Shown piece after piece: positions 19,001-27,900 of a stretch of DNA of 64,000 nt (its first letter is position 1; the number at the start of each line of letters is the position of its first letter). This DNA comes from Bacteroidota bacterium (GTDB lineage: Bacteria > Bacteroidota > Rhodothermia > Rhodothermales > Rubricoccaceae): the NCBI GenBank assembly GCA_039821555.1, contig JBCBNX010000004.1, positions 140,616-204,615 on the forward strand, written 5' to 3'. The position numbers and the translations under genes were made by a program. The notes under the pieces were generated by a model. That model had not been told where the DNA came from, did no database searches, and saw only the letters and a list, made by a program, of their open reading frames with translations.

Positions 19001-19685
19001 GGGCTTCGACGCTGACGCGGCCCGCACCGAGGTGCCCACGCTGCGCGAGAAGATCCGCGGGCTCGGCGCTGTCAACGCGCTCGCGCTGGAAGAGTACGAG
19101 GAGGAAGAGGCGCGTCTCGAACGCATGGTGCAGCAGCGCGACGACCTCGAAGCCGCAGAAGCCACGCTGCTCTCGACCATTGAGGAGATCAACGCCACGG
19201 CGTCGGCGCGCTTCTCCGAGACGTTCGACGCCGTGCAGGCACAGTTCCAGCGCCTCTTCAACGACCTCTTCGGCGGCGACGCCAACGCCGCGCTCTCGCT
19301 CGTCGGCGACGACCCGCTCGAAGCGGCCATCGAGATCACGGCGCGCCCGCGCGGCAAGAAGCCGAGCGTGCTCACCCAACTCTCCGGTGGCGAGAAGACC
19401 CTCACCGCCATCGCGCTCCTGTTCGCGATCTACCTCGTCAAGCCGTCGCCCTTCTGCATCCTCGACGAGGTCGACGCCCCGCTGGACGACGCCAACATCG
19501 GGCGGTTCATGAACCTGCTCCGGTCGTTCGCCGAGTCGACGCAGTTCATCCTCGTCACGCACAACAAGCTGACGATGGAGGCCGCCGACCGGATGTACGG
19601 CATCACGATGCAGGAGGCGGGCGTGAGCAAGCTCGTCGGCGTGCGCTTCGACGAAGTGTTGGAGGAAGAGGCGCTTGCGGCCTAG
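16083..19685 (+). CDS. smc: chromosome segregation protein SMC
   Basis: 1200-residue condensin ATPase that organises and segregates the chromosome with ScpA/ScpB. The N-terminus MYLRTLQLHGFKSFAEK fixes the start at 16083. Walker A GPNGCGKS is at residues 31-38. Long Ala/Glu/Gln/Arg-rich coiled coils cover about 170-500 and 680-1000. The hinge domain lies between about 515 and 670, including DNVFIADSLDVAEDL. The C-terminal head carries the signature LSGGEKTLTAIALLFAIY (about 1100) and Walker B FCILDEVDAPLDD (about 1125). Length matches bacterial SMCs. No scp gene is adjacent. The gene lies directly downstream of tRNA-Cys and its terminator. Confidence 0.97.
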   Translation: MYLRTLQLHGFKSFAEKTTLQFDPGVTAIVGPNGCGKSNVIDAVRWVLGEQRARLLRSDKMESVIFNGTSSRRALGLAEVSLTIENNRGVLPTAYSEVTVARRLYRSGDSEYLLNGTVCRLKDILDLFMDTGLGAGAYSVIELKMIEDILSENAADRRRLFEEAAGVTKYKRRRAQALRKLDGTQADLTRLRDLTDEIEKTVRRLARQAKKAERYQRLATRLEALETALIAHDYARLAEERAVVTKQAMQLRAEVGQQNAALAKGEAAVEQARAALITAEQALSEQQQVQYAHAERLRAAEAEQRLATERAQNASATLAQLASEAERDATRQASLEQEQTTLAAQQEAAEARHAESQAALQAAQSAAETARRTAIEQRTALNEARRTANDAASQAQAAAAALARLQDRRTLRQAEADRLDSELTDAGQQRQALAADLDAANDRVAEAWATFNTAQAALDGAEAERERLDANIGQAKDTLREARQDVAALHTEADLLQSLLDTREDLDAPAAFLLDDTAWSGESTFAPQTVADLLACDEGDRRALDAALGAWADALVVQTEAQAAAAITRLSEADRGRATFVVLDRLPSRGSRDRSPTPPGTTPARDAVRVPDESLRALVRLLLDNVFIADSLDVAEDLRETYPVATLVTRDGAWTSVRGTYAGGEEKPRAAALRLGRRERLDQITYTLAEAEARIEKLVAAVARVEGERAALSLGERQAAQREARQTLARAEQQHARHEAAQQSLDQRLQRLTARRDALASELDAEDDEASLAATRAQAEALAEAARATLATAEMTAQEADDHQREAQQTLSDARLAAAQAQNAVATLRREAQRAFQALTDLAARAERRTSQERDAASRRADAQHRYGNLAQQIEALRGDSSGLTQAVAEADLTVLRARSDANEREDALRSIRRAREEALHALNQRDLRLAEIQTRQATLAERATADYGLDAADLVDRPIPADLLTDADGQPAGFDADAARTEVPTLREKIRGLGAVNALALEEYEEEEARLERMVQQRDDLEAAEATLLSTIEEINATASARFSETFDAVQAQFQRLFNDLFGGDANAALSLVGDDPLEAAIEITARPRGKKPSVLTQLSGGEKTLTAIALLFAIYLVKPSPFCILDEVDAPLDDANIGRFMNLLRSFAESTQFILVTHNKLTMEAADRMYGITMQEAGVSKLVGVRFDEVLEEEALAA

Positions 19686-19791
19686 GCACCCGTCCGGTGA
19701 CAAAGGCGGGAAGAGGACGGCCCACCCTTACGGTTCAACGCGTCGGCGAGTATGTTGCGGGCTGCAACCCCCTCCAACTTGCGCCGCTGCC

Positions 19792-22257
19792 ATGCGTCTG
19801 CTGTTTGCCCTGCTCGTCCTGTTCGTCGCCGCTCCCTTCGATGCTGCCGCGCAGGTGCCGATCACCTTCCGCGTGCAGATGGACGTACAGGTGGATCGCG
19901 GGGCCTTCGACCCGGCGTCCGATAGCGTGGACCTCGCCGGGAGCTTCAACGACTGGGGCAGCCCGGTCACGCCGCTCGCCGATCCCGACGGCGACCTCAC
20001 CTACGAGGTCACCCTCACCGGCTTTACGCCCGGCCAAAGCATCGAGTACAAATTCCGCTACAACGGCACGTGGGACGGCACCGAGGAATTCCCCGGGCCC
20101 GGCAACAACCGGCGCTACACGGTGCTGCCGGCCGACAACGTGATCACGGTGTGGTACAACGATGAGGTGCCTGCCACGGGGCCGCCGACGGCCGCGTTCA
20201 CAGGCCCGCGCGTGCTCTCGGAGGGGGGGCTGGCGGCCTTCCGGGACCGCTCGTCCGGCGCGGTCAGCAGACGGTCCTGGACGTTCGAAGGCGGGACCCC
20301 TGCCACCTCGACCGACGCCGAGCCCGTCGTCCGCTACACGGAGCCGGGCCTCTACGACGTCGCGCTCACCGTCACGGGCCCCGAGGGCGAGGACACGCTC
20401 GTGATCGAGGACTACGTCGAGGTGCGCGCCCGCGACGTGAGCCAACTCCGCTGGTGGAACGACACGGTCTTCTATGAGGTGTTCGTCCGCTCCTTCTACG
20501 ACAGCGACGGCGATGGCATCGGTGACTTCCGCGGGCTCACGGAGAAGCTCGACTATCTGAATGACGGCGACCCGACGACCACCGACGACCTCGGCGTTAC
20601 GGGCCTCTGGCTCATGCCCATCCACGACTCGCCGAGCTACCACGGCTACGATGTCGTCGACTACCGCTCCGTCCACCCCGACTACGGCACGATGGAGGAC
20701 TTCCGCGCCTTCCTCGACGCTGCCCACGCGCGCGGCATCCGCGTCGTGATCGACTACGTGATGAACCATTCCTCGACGCAGCACCCGTGGTTCCGCGCCT
20801 CCGCGCAAAACGATCCGACCTACGCCGACTTCTACCGCTGGTCCGCCACCGACCCCGGCTCGAACGGCCCCCTCGGCGACCCGTGGCACCGCGCCGCGCG
20901 CGGCTTCTACTACGGCGTCTTCTGGAGCGGCATGCCCGACCTCAACTACGAGTCGCAGGCCGTGCGCGACAGCATCTACGCCGCCGCCGACTTCTGGCTG
21001 GACGACATCGGCGTGGACGGCTTCCGGCTCGATGCCGTGAAGTACCTCGTCGAAGAAGACGGCATCGCCGAGGACGCGCCCGCGACGTTCGCCGTCTGGA
21101 ACGAGTTCAGCACGCACATCGCCGAGACGAACCCGGAGGCGTTCACCGTCTGCGAGGCCTGGTCCGGCACGCCCTACGTCGTGCCCTACCTCACCGAAGG
21201 GCGCCTTTCGACGTGCTTCGACTTCGACCTCGCCGGGCAGATCCTGCACGCCGCCCGCACCGGCGATGCCACGGGCGCGATCCGCCAGATGCAGACCGTC
21301 TACGATGCGTATCCGCACCTCCAGGTCGCCACGTTCCTGACCAACCACGACCAGGAGCGCGTCATGGAACAGGTCAGCCGCGACCCCTCGAAGGCGCGCG
21401 TGGCCGCGTCGTTCTACCTCACGCTGCCGGGCGTGCCGTTCGTCTACTACGGCGAAGAGATCGGCATGCTCGGCCACAAGCCTGACCCCGACATCCGCCG
21501 CCCGATGCAGTGGAGCGCCGACACGCACGCGAGCTTCTCGACGCGGACGCCGTGGCACCCGCTCAACAGCAACTACCGCGCGTGGAACGTCGACGGCCAG
21601 ACGGACGACGAAGCCTCGCTGCTGAGCCACTACCGCCGCCTCGTGCACGCGCGCAACGCCAGCCCAGCGCTCCGCCGCGGAGCCTACTTCGCCGCACCCG
21701 CTTCCTCGGGTAGCGTGATGGCGTTCGTGCGTGAGACCGACGATGACGCCGTGCTCGTGCTCATCAACGCGAGCGAATCGGCGCAGTCCAACGTGACCGT
21801 TTCGCTCCCGCCCGGCACCTTCGCCCCAGGCGAGTGGGTCGTGACGGATCTGCTGGCGCCTGACGCCGCGCAGTCGTTCGTGACCGTGCTGGCCGAAAAC
21901 GACGTTGCCGACCTCGACCTCGCTGGGCACGAGGCGCGGGTGCTGCGCTTCCTCAACCCGGTCAACGCGGAGGACGAGGCGATGCAGCCTCGCTTCGCCC
22001 TCGCGGCACCCTACCCGAACCCAGCCACCGGCCAGACGCGCTTCGATTTTTACCTGGAAGGCTCCCGCGAGACTATAGCTCAGGTCGAGGTCTACGATGT
22101 GCTCGGCCGTCGCGTGCAGACGCTCGTGGACAGCCCGCTCCGGCCTGGTTCACATTCGGTCGTGCTCGACACGCACGCGCTCGCCGCGGGCGCCTACGTG
22201 GTTCGGTTGCGGCACGGGGCGCAGCAGGCCACGCAACGCTTCGTAGTGACGCGCTAG
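19792..22257 (+). CDS. secreted GH13 alpha-amylase with starch-binding-like, PKD and T9SS domains
   Basis: 821-residue exported alpha-glucan hydrolase. Signal peptide residues 1-22 (start MRLLFALLVLFVAAP). Residues about 25-120 form a carbohydrate-binding/E-set domain (VDLAGSFNDWGS, YKFRYNGTWDG), and about 128-210 a PKD-like domain. The GH13 (beta/alpha)8 barrel starts at WWNDTVFYEVFVRSFYDSDG. Catalytic residues are Asp414 in DGFRLDAVKY, Glu455 in FTVCEAWSG and Asp520 in FLTNHDQERV; DYVMNHSS is region I. A C-terminal beta domain is followed by the sorting domain beginning APYPNPATGQTRFDF (about 740-821). It likely degrades starch-like polymers at the cell surface. Its last codons lie in a 21/22-bp tandem duplication. 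Confidence 0.93.
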   Translation: MRLLFALLVLFVAAPFDAAAQVPITFRVQMDVQVDRGAFDPASDSVDLAGSFNDWGSPVTPLADPDGDLTYEVTLTGFTPGQSIEYKFRYNGTWDGTEEFPGPGNNRRYTVLPADNVITVWYNDEVPATGPPTAAFTGPRVLSEGGLAAFRDRSSGAVSRRSWTFEGGTPATSTDAEPVVRYTEPGLYDVALTVTGPEGEDTLVIEDYVEVRARDVSQLRWWNDTVFYEVFVRSFYDSDGDGIGDFRGLTEKLDYLNDGDPTTTDDLGVTGLWLMPIHDSPSYHGYDVVDYRSVHPDYGTMEDFRAFLDAAHARGIRVVIDYVMNHSSTQHPWFRASAQNDPTYADFYRWSATDPGSNGPLGDPWHRAARGFYYGVFWSGMPDLNYESQAVRDSIYAAADFWLDDIGVDGFRLDAVKYLVEEDGIAEDAPATFAVWNEFSTHIAETNPEAFTVCEAWSGTPYVVPYLTEGRLSTCFDFDLAGQILHAARTGDATGAIRQMQTVYDAYPHLQVATFLTNHDQERVMEQVSRDPSKARVAASFYLTLPGVPFVYYGEEIGMLGHKPDPDIRRPMQWSADTHASFSTRTPWHPLNSNYRAWNVDGQTDDEASLLSHYRRLVHARNASPALRRGAYFAAPASSGSVMAFVRETDDDAVLVLINASESAQSNVTVSLPPGTFAPGEWVVTDLLAPDAAQSFVTVLAENDVADLDLAGHEARVLRFLNPVNAEDEAMQPRFALAAPYPNPATGQTRFDFYLEGSRETIAQVEVYDVLGRRVQTLVDSPLRPGSHSVVLDTHALAAGAYVVRLRHGAQQATQRFVVTR

Positions 22258-22285
22258 CCCGTTGTAGTGACGCCGCTAGACCGTT
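22243..22285. repeat. 21/22-bp tandem duplication spanning the GH13 stop codon
   Basis: Two adjacent units, GTAGTGACGCGCTAG plus CCCGTT and GTAGTGACGCCGCTAG plus ACCGTT, differing by one inserted C and one substitution. The first contains the TAG stop of the amylase gene, and the second lies just beyond it. Confidence 0.85.
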
Positions 22286-22369
22286 GGAAGCTTCTGCTAG
22301 CGGTGCAGCGAACGCAACCGGCGAAGACGCGTCGAACGGCTTCCCCTCGCCGTATGCTCTCCCTGTGCC

Positions 22370-22780
22370 ATGCCTGATCGCGCCAACCACCACCACGACA
22401 CGCCCCTCGATGTGGACGCGCCCCGGAATGTGCTCGGCACGCCGCTTCAACCGTGTAGCGTGGACCCGCTGACCGGGTTCTTCCGCACGGGCGACTGCCG
22501 CACGGGGCCGCAGGACCGGGGCACGCACGTCGTCTGCGCGGAGATGACGGAGGCGTTCCTGCGCTTCACCCGGAGCCGGGGCAACGACCTCTCGACGCCG
22601 ATCCCGGCCTATGGCTTTCCCGGCTTGAAGCCGGGCGATCGGTGGTGCCTCTGCGTGCTTCGCTGGAAGGAGGCGCTGGACGCGGGCATGGCGCCGCCCG
22701 TCGTGCTGGACGCCACCCATGCCCGGACGCTTTCGGTCGTGGACCTCGACACGCTGCAGGCATACGCGCGGCCTGCCTAG
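22370..22780 (+). CDS. DUF2237 family protein
   Basis: 136-residue cytoplasmic protein of unknown function that matches DUF2237 over nearly its whole length: NVLGTPLQPCSVDPLTGF, DCRTGPQDRGTHVVCAEMT, RGNDLSTPIPAYGFPGLKPG, DRWCLCVLRWKEA and APPVVLDATH. Several cysteines (PCS, DCRT, VVCA, WCLC) are conserved in the family and could bind metal, but no role is established. The start at 22370 (MPDRANHHHD) gives a short His-rich tail before the domain. It converges with the lipoprotein gene on the other strand, with a very strong hairpin immediately after its stop codon. Confidence 0.9.
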   Translation: MPDRANHHHDTPLDVDAPRNVLGTPLQPCSVDPLTGFFRTGDCRTGPQDRGTHVVCAEMTEAFLRFTRSRGNDLSTPIPAYGFPGLKPGDRWCLCVLRWKEALDAGMAPPVVLDATHARTLSVVDLDTLQAYARPA

Positions 22781-22841
22781 CCTGCACCTACACAAACGCC
22801 GCCGCACGAGGGACGAGCGGCGGCGTTTGTGTAGGTGCAGG
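22781..22841. terminator. 25-bp perfect inverted repeat, bidirectional terminator
   Basis: Arms 22781-22805 and 22817-22841 are perfectly complementary over 25 bp around an 11-nt loop (ACGAGGGACGA). The left arm starts on the base after the DUF2237 stop codon, and the right arm ends 18 nt before the stop of the convergent lipoprotein gene. The position between converging genes supports a shared terminator; the outer stem is comparatively AT-containing and the inner part GC-rich. Confidence 0.88.
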
Positions 22842-22859
22842 ACAAACCAGAACGAGGCG

Positions 22860-24074
22860 CTATCGTGCGCCAGCTTTGTCCGGGAACGGGCTCGTGATGA
22901 ACTGCCCCGCGTCGTCTTCGTCGGTGACCAAGACATAGCCTAGGCCTCCGGGCTCATTGCCGGAGAACGACACGTCGTCGCCGTCGACGGTCATCTCGAA
23001 GACCTGCCAGGTGTCGCCGTCGGTGTCGGTGGCGTTCGGGGCGCGGTAGCTGCGCAGCAGGCGGTCACCGGCGTAGACCTCCACGCGGGCGGGCTGCCCG
23101 TTGTCGAGATCGCCCGCGATGCCGAGTGCGCCGGTGGGATTGAAGCGGTCCGAGTAGTTGTGGACGCTGTAGCGGTAGACGCCGTCTATGGTGGGGAAGA
23201 GCGTGATCGTTTCCGGGCCGAAGCTGGAGGTGTCGTCCACGTCTAGGTTGGAGTCGCCGAAGCTGGTGCTGACGTAGTAGATGTGGAAACGGCTGCCTTG
23301 TCCGTTGGGGCCCGTGAGGTGGCTGTCGAGGTCGCTCGGGTTCTGCCCCCACGAGAGCACGATGCGGTAGGCGCCTTCGGGGGGGCGCTCGGTGACCACG
23401 GCGGGGTTGAGGTCGACCTCCCCGCCGTCTTCCGGTACGTCCACGTTGCGAATCACGGCGGGGACGAAGCCCGTCGCGTAGACCACGCAGGTGAACGTGC
23501 CATAGGGCGCGTTCGGGAACGTAAACGTGCCGTCGGGCGCGGCCGTCGTTTCCAGGTCGGCGTCGGTGCCGATGGGGTCGTCGGAGAGCGTGTCCTCGAA
23601 GAGGAACACAATGCGAGCGCCGCCGAGGTCCGTGGCCTGCCCGTCCTGCGAGTTGGCGAGCGAGCCGGTGATGGTGACCGAGCCGGTCAGGGTTTCTGAG
23701 AGCGACGTCGTGGAGCCGACCGTCACGGTGCGGGTGGTCGGGGCGTAGCCGGTGCGCTCGATCGAAACGGTGTAGGAGCCGGGTTCGAGGTCGATCGAGT
23801 AGGCTCCCTCGGCGTCCGTGGTAGCGGTGAAGACCGCGCTGGCCTGCGCGGCACCGGCCGGAGCAGCGCCGTTGGTTGGGGTGAACGTGACCTGGGCGTT
23901 GGCGATGGGGCGGCTGCCGAGGGCTGCGGCGTTGCCGACGGTGCCGGTGAACGTCACCGTGTCAGGCTCCTCGGCAGGGTCGGACGAGTCGCAGCCGACG
24001 AGGACGAGGGCGGCGAGCAGCGTGAGCGTTGAGAACAGGCTTCGGCGGTGCCAGAGGGCTGGAGGGCGTGGCAT
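22860..24074 (-). CDS. lipoprotein with carboxypeptidase-regulatory-like and YfaP/DUF2135-like domains
   Basis: 404-residue predicted lipoprotein. The start at 24074 (MPRPPALWHRR) leads to a hydrophobic segment and the lipobox LVGC with Cys28. Residues about 35-130 form a carboxypeptidase regulatory-like (CarboxypepD_reg/Ig) fold with GAYSIDLEPGSYTVSIERTGY; a second such domain is suggested by GTFTFPNAPYGTFTCVVYATGF. The C-terminal part contains IVLSWGQNPSDLDSHLTGP, a motif of YfaP/DUF2135-like proteins, followed by a beta-rich region ending in LRSYRAP. Role unknown; probably periplasmic-facing or surface exposed. Transcribed divergently from the ECF sigma factor gene. Confidence 0.82.
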   Translation of the reverse strand: MPRPPALWHRRSLFSTLTLLAALVLVGCDSSDPAEEPDTVTFTGTVGNAAALGSRPIANAQVTFTPTNGAAPAGAAQASAVFTATTDAEGAYSIDLEPGSYTVSIERTGYAPTTRTVTVGSTTSLSETLTGSVTITGSLANSQDGQATDLGGARIVFLFEDTLSDDPIGTDADLETTAAPDGTFTFPNAPYGTFTCVVYATGFVPAVIRNVDVPEDGGEVDLNPAVVTERPPEGAYRIVLSWGQNPSDLDSHLTGPNGQGSRFHIYYVSTSFGDSNLDVDDTSSFGPETITLFPTIDGVYRYSVHNYSDRFNPTGALGIAGDLDNGQPARVEVYAGDRLLRSYRAPNATDTDGDTWQVFEMTVDGDDVSFSGNEPGGLGYVLVTDEDDAGQFITSPFPDKAGAR

Positions 24075-24267
24075 GGATCGCTGGATTTCGCGGATAAGGA
24101 AAACGGGGTGGAGACGGTGCTGCCTCCGTGCTCTAATACGCTGTCCGCCGAGGAAACGGATCATCGTGCCGGTGTTGGTGTCTTGGCCAGAGGGCGGAAG
24201 GTGGAAACCGGGCGCGCGACATGCTATTTTCGCGCGCACGCCCCACCACGATTCGTGAGGACCCGCC

Positions 24268-24846
24268 ATGTCGGATCCGATGTCGGCGGCTGAAGTCACG
24301 CGCCTGCTGCACGCCGCGCAGGCCGGCGACCCGCAGGCCCTCGACCGCCTCTTCCCGCTCGTCTATGACGAACTCCGCGCCCTCGCCCACCGGCAGCGAG
24401 GCGGCTGGAGCGGCCAGCGCACGCTGAACACGACGGCGCTCGTCCACGAGGCCTACCTCCGCCTCCAAGACGGAGAGACGGGCTTCGAGAGCCGCGCGCA
24501 CTTCCTCGGCGTGGCCGCCAAGGCGATGCGGCATATCCTCGTGGACTATGCTCGCCGCCAAGGCGCGCAGAAGCGGGGCGGCGATCAGCACCGCGTGGAC
24601 CTCGACGCGCCGGGCCTCTCCATCGCCAACCCGGGCGGCCCCGCGCTCACCGATCTGCTGGCGCTCGACACAGCCCTCGACAAGCTTGCCGAGAACGACG
24701 CCCGAGCCGCACAGATCGTGGAGTGCCGCTTCTTCGCCGACATGACCATCGAGGAGACGGCAGCCGCGGTCGGGGTCTCGACGCCGACGGTGAAGCGAAG
24801 CTGGCGCATGGCGCAGGCCTGGCTCTACCGCGAAATGCAGGGGTGA
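24268..24846 (+). CDS. ECF RNA polymerase sigma factor (TIGR02999/SigZ-like)
   Basis: 192-residue alternative sigma factor. The sigma-2 region contains LFPLVYDELRALAHRQRGG and LNTTALVHEAYLRLQD, and MRHILVDYARRQGAQKRGG is typical of this ECF group. Sigma-4 carries a helix-turn-helix with MTIEETAAAVGVSTPTVKRSWRMAQAWL. Neither an anti-sigma factor nor a zinc-binding ZAS domain is encoded nearby. Instead the next gene, 129 nt downstream on the same strand, is a membrane Ser/Thr kinase, a pairing known for this sigma group in which the kinase is proposed to control sigma activity. Start ATG at 24268. Confidence 0.93.
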   Translation: MSDPMSAAEVTRLLHAAQAGDPQALDRLFPLVYDELRALAHRQRGGWSGQRTLNTTALVHEAYLRLQDGETGFESRAHFLGVAAKAMRHILVDYARRQGAQKRGGDQHRVDLDAPGLSIANPGGPALTDLLALDTALDKLAENDARAAQIVECRFFADMTIEETAAAVGVSTPTVKRSWRMAQAWLYREMQG

Positions 24847-24975
24847 CCGGCAACGGGACGGACGAGGTGGGGGGCTAGGCAAAGCGGCGAGGCTACGGGG
24901 TCGGACTGATCCACTTCCCCCAGGCGTTTGCGTGAGCATGAATAACACCACAGACCCGACCAACCCAGACCGCTC

Positions 24976-27900
24976 ATGCCTGACGATCCCCGCCACGAAG
25001 ACCCCGCGTCCGACGGGGCCGCCGCAGACCAGCGCTGGCACCAGATCGAGGCGGTCTTCGAGCAGGCGCTGGAGCGCCCCTCAGACGAACGCGAGGCCTA
25101 CCTCGATACCGCGTGCGAGGAAGACGCAGCGCTACGGCAGGAGGTCGAGAGCTTGCTCGCCGCGCACGACAAGGCCACCGGCTACTTCGGCCGGCTCGCC
25201 GACGAGGTGGTGCAGCCGGCCTTCCAGGAGGCTGGCGGGCTCCCCGCGGGCACGTTCGTCGGGCCCTACGAGATCGTGCAGCTCGTCGGGCGCGGCGGCA
25301 TGGGCGAGGTCTACGAGGCGCGCCGCGGCGACGGCACCTACGAGCAGACCGTCGCGCTGAAGCTGGTGCCACGCTCGGGCAGCGCCGCGGTGCTGCGCCG
25401 CTTCGAGGCCGAGCGCCAGATCCTCGCGGGCCTCGACCACCCGCACATCGCACGGCTGCTCGACGGCGGGCTCTCGGGCGAAGGGCGGCCCTACTTCGCG
25501 ATGGAGTTCGTGCGCGGCCTCCCGATCACGACCTACTGCGACCGCCACCGCCTCGGCATCGACGCGCGGCTGCGGCTCTTCCGCACCGTCTGCGACGCCG
25601 TCCAGCATGCCCACCGCCGCCTCGTCGTCCACCGCGACCTCAAGCCGTCCAACATCCTCGTCGCCGAGACCGAGGCGGGCGAGCCCATCGTGAAGCTGCT
25701 CGACTTCGGCATCGCCAAGCTCCTCGACGTTGGGCCGGACGTGTCGGTGCTGGAAACGCAGACGGGCCTGCGGCTGATGACGCCGGAGTATGCCGCCCCT
25801 GAGCAGGTGCGTGGCGACGCTATCACGACGGCGGCCGATGTCTATGCGCTCGGCGTGTTGCTCTACGAACTGCTCACGGGCCACCGCCCGTACCGCCTCG
25901 CCGAGCGGCTGCCCCACGAAATCGAGCGGGTCATCCTGGAAGACGACCCCGTTCGCCCAAGCACAGCCATCACGGAGGTCGAGACGCGACCCACGCGGGC
26001 AGGCACCGAAACACGCAGCCCTGCCACGGTCAGCGAGGCGCGCTCGACCGAGGCGGGCCGGCTGCGCCGCCGCCTCGTGGGCGACCTTGACCGCATCTGC
26101 CTGATGGCGCTCCGCAAGGAGCCCGACCGCCGCTACGGCTCGGCGACCGACCTCGCCGAGGACGTACGCCGCCACCTCGACGGGCTGCCCGTCGCAGCCC
26201 AACCCGACACCCTCGGCTATCGGGCCCGGAAGTTCGTTCGCCGCAACCGGGTTGGCGTCGGGGCCCTGGCGGCGGTGGTGCTGGCCCTGCTGGTCGGCCT
26301 AGGCGCGGCGCTGTGGCAAGCGCGCATCGCGGCGGCCGAGCGCGACCGGGCGCAGCTCGAAGCCGAGACGTCGCAGCAGGTCACCGACTTCTTCGTGCGC
26401 CTCCTCGAAGCCGAGGACCCACGCTCGGCACAGGGCGACACGGTGACCGTCCGGCAGGTGCTCGATGCGGGCGTCGAGCGCATCGCCACCGATCTCGCCG
26501 ACCAGCCCGGCGTGCAGGCACGGCTCTACCTCACCACCGGCGAGGTCTACCGCTCCCTTGGCGACATGGACCGTGCCCGCGACCTGCTGGAGCGCGGCCT
26601 CTCGCTCGCCGACTCCGTCTTCACCGACGATGCGCTCGCGCTCGCCGAGGCGCAGGACCGCACCGCGCGCTGGTTTTTCAACGCAGGCTCGCTCGTGACA
26701 GCGGACTCGTTGGCGCAAGCCGCCCTGGCGTCTGCGCAACAGGCCTACCGCGGCGACCACCAGCGCATCGCGGAACTGCTCGACCTCCGCGCGGGCATCC
26801 TCCGCGAGCGCGAGCGCTACACGGAAGCCGACTCGCTCGAACGACTCGCCATCGCGATGGCGCAGCGCGTCGGCCTGGACCCAAGCCTCGACCTCGCGAT
26901 CTACTACAACAACCTTGCGCTCTCGTACCACCAGCAGGGCCGACGCCTCGACGCGACCCCGCTCTACCGCGAGGCTGTCGAGATGATGGTCGACGCCGAG
27001 GGCGAGGCGCACCCCTACGTCGCCACCATGCGGCACAACCTGGCAGCCCTCTACCGAGACCTGCTGATCCTCGACGAGTCGGAGGACCTCTTCCGAACGA
27101 TGGTGGCGCAGGAGCGACGGCTCTACCCCGGCGACCATCCAAACCTCGCGGCGTCGCTCTCGAACCTCGGGCTGACGCTCAAGGAGCGAGGCCGCTACGC
27201 GGAGGGCCTGGCGCTGCAAGACTCGGCCGTGGCGATGATGGCGCGGGTCCACGGCGCGGACCACCCCAACACGCTCTACCGCCAGCGTATCCAGGTGCTC
27301 GCTCTCAACCAAGCCGCGCGGTGGGCCGACGGGGAGGCGGGGGCTCGCGAGCTCTTGGCTCGCCTCCAGGCCATGAACGCGATGCGCTCCAACACGGCAC
27401 GGGTGTCGCTGCGGGCACTCGGGGCGGCGTTGCGCGGGCAGGGCCGCTACGATGAGGCGCTGGCCACCCACGAGCAGATGCTCGACGCCTACACCCAGCG
27501 TTACCCCGAAGGCCACCCCGCCTTCGCGCGGGCGCACGTCGAGTTCGGAGACACGCATGCGGCCACTGAGCGTTGGGCCGACGCCGAGCAGGCGTATCGC
27601 ACGGCGGTCGAGATCTACCGGGCACGCTACGGCTCCAGCGGCTCGCCCGTTGCCAGCGGCCAGGTGGTGCTCGCAGCGGTGCTGCGCAAGCAAGACCGAT
27701 TGGACGAGGCCGCCGCGCTTCTCGACAGCGCCGCGGTGGTCTACGCCGAGGCCTATGTCGAGGGCAACCTGTTCGAGGCCAACCGGCGCACCGAGGCCAG
27801 CCGCCTCGCGCTCGCTCGCGACGAGCCGGCCGAAGCTATAGCGCTGGCCGAGCAGGGGCTAGCCGCGCAGCAGGCCCTCCGCGAGGAGGCGCACCCGGCC

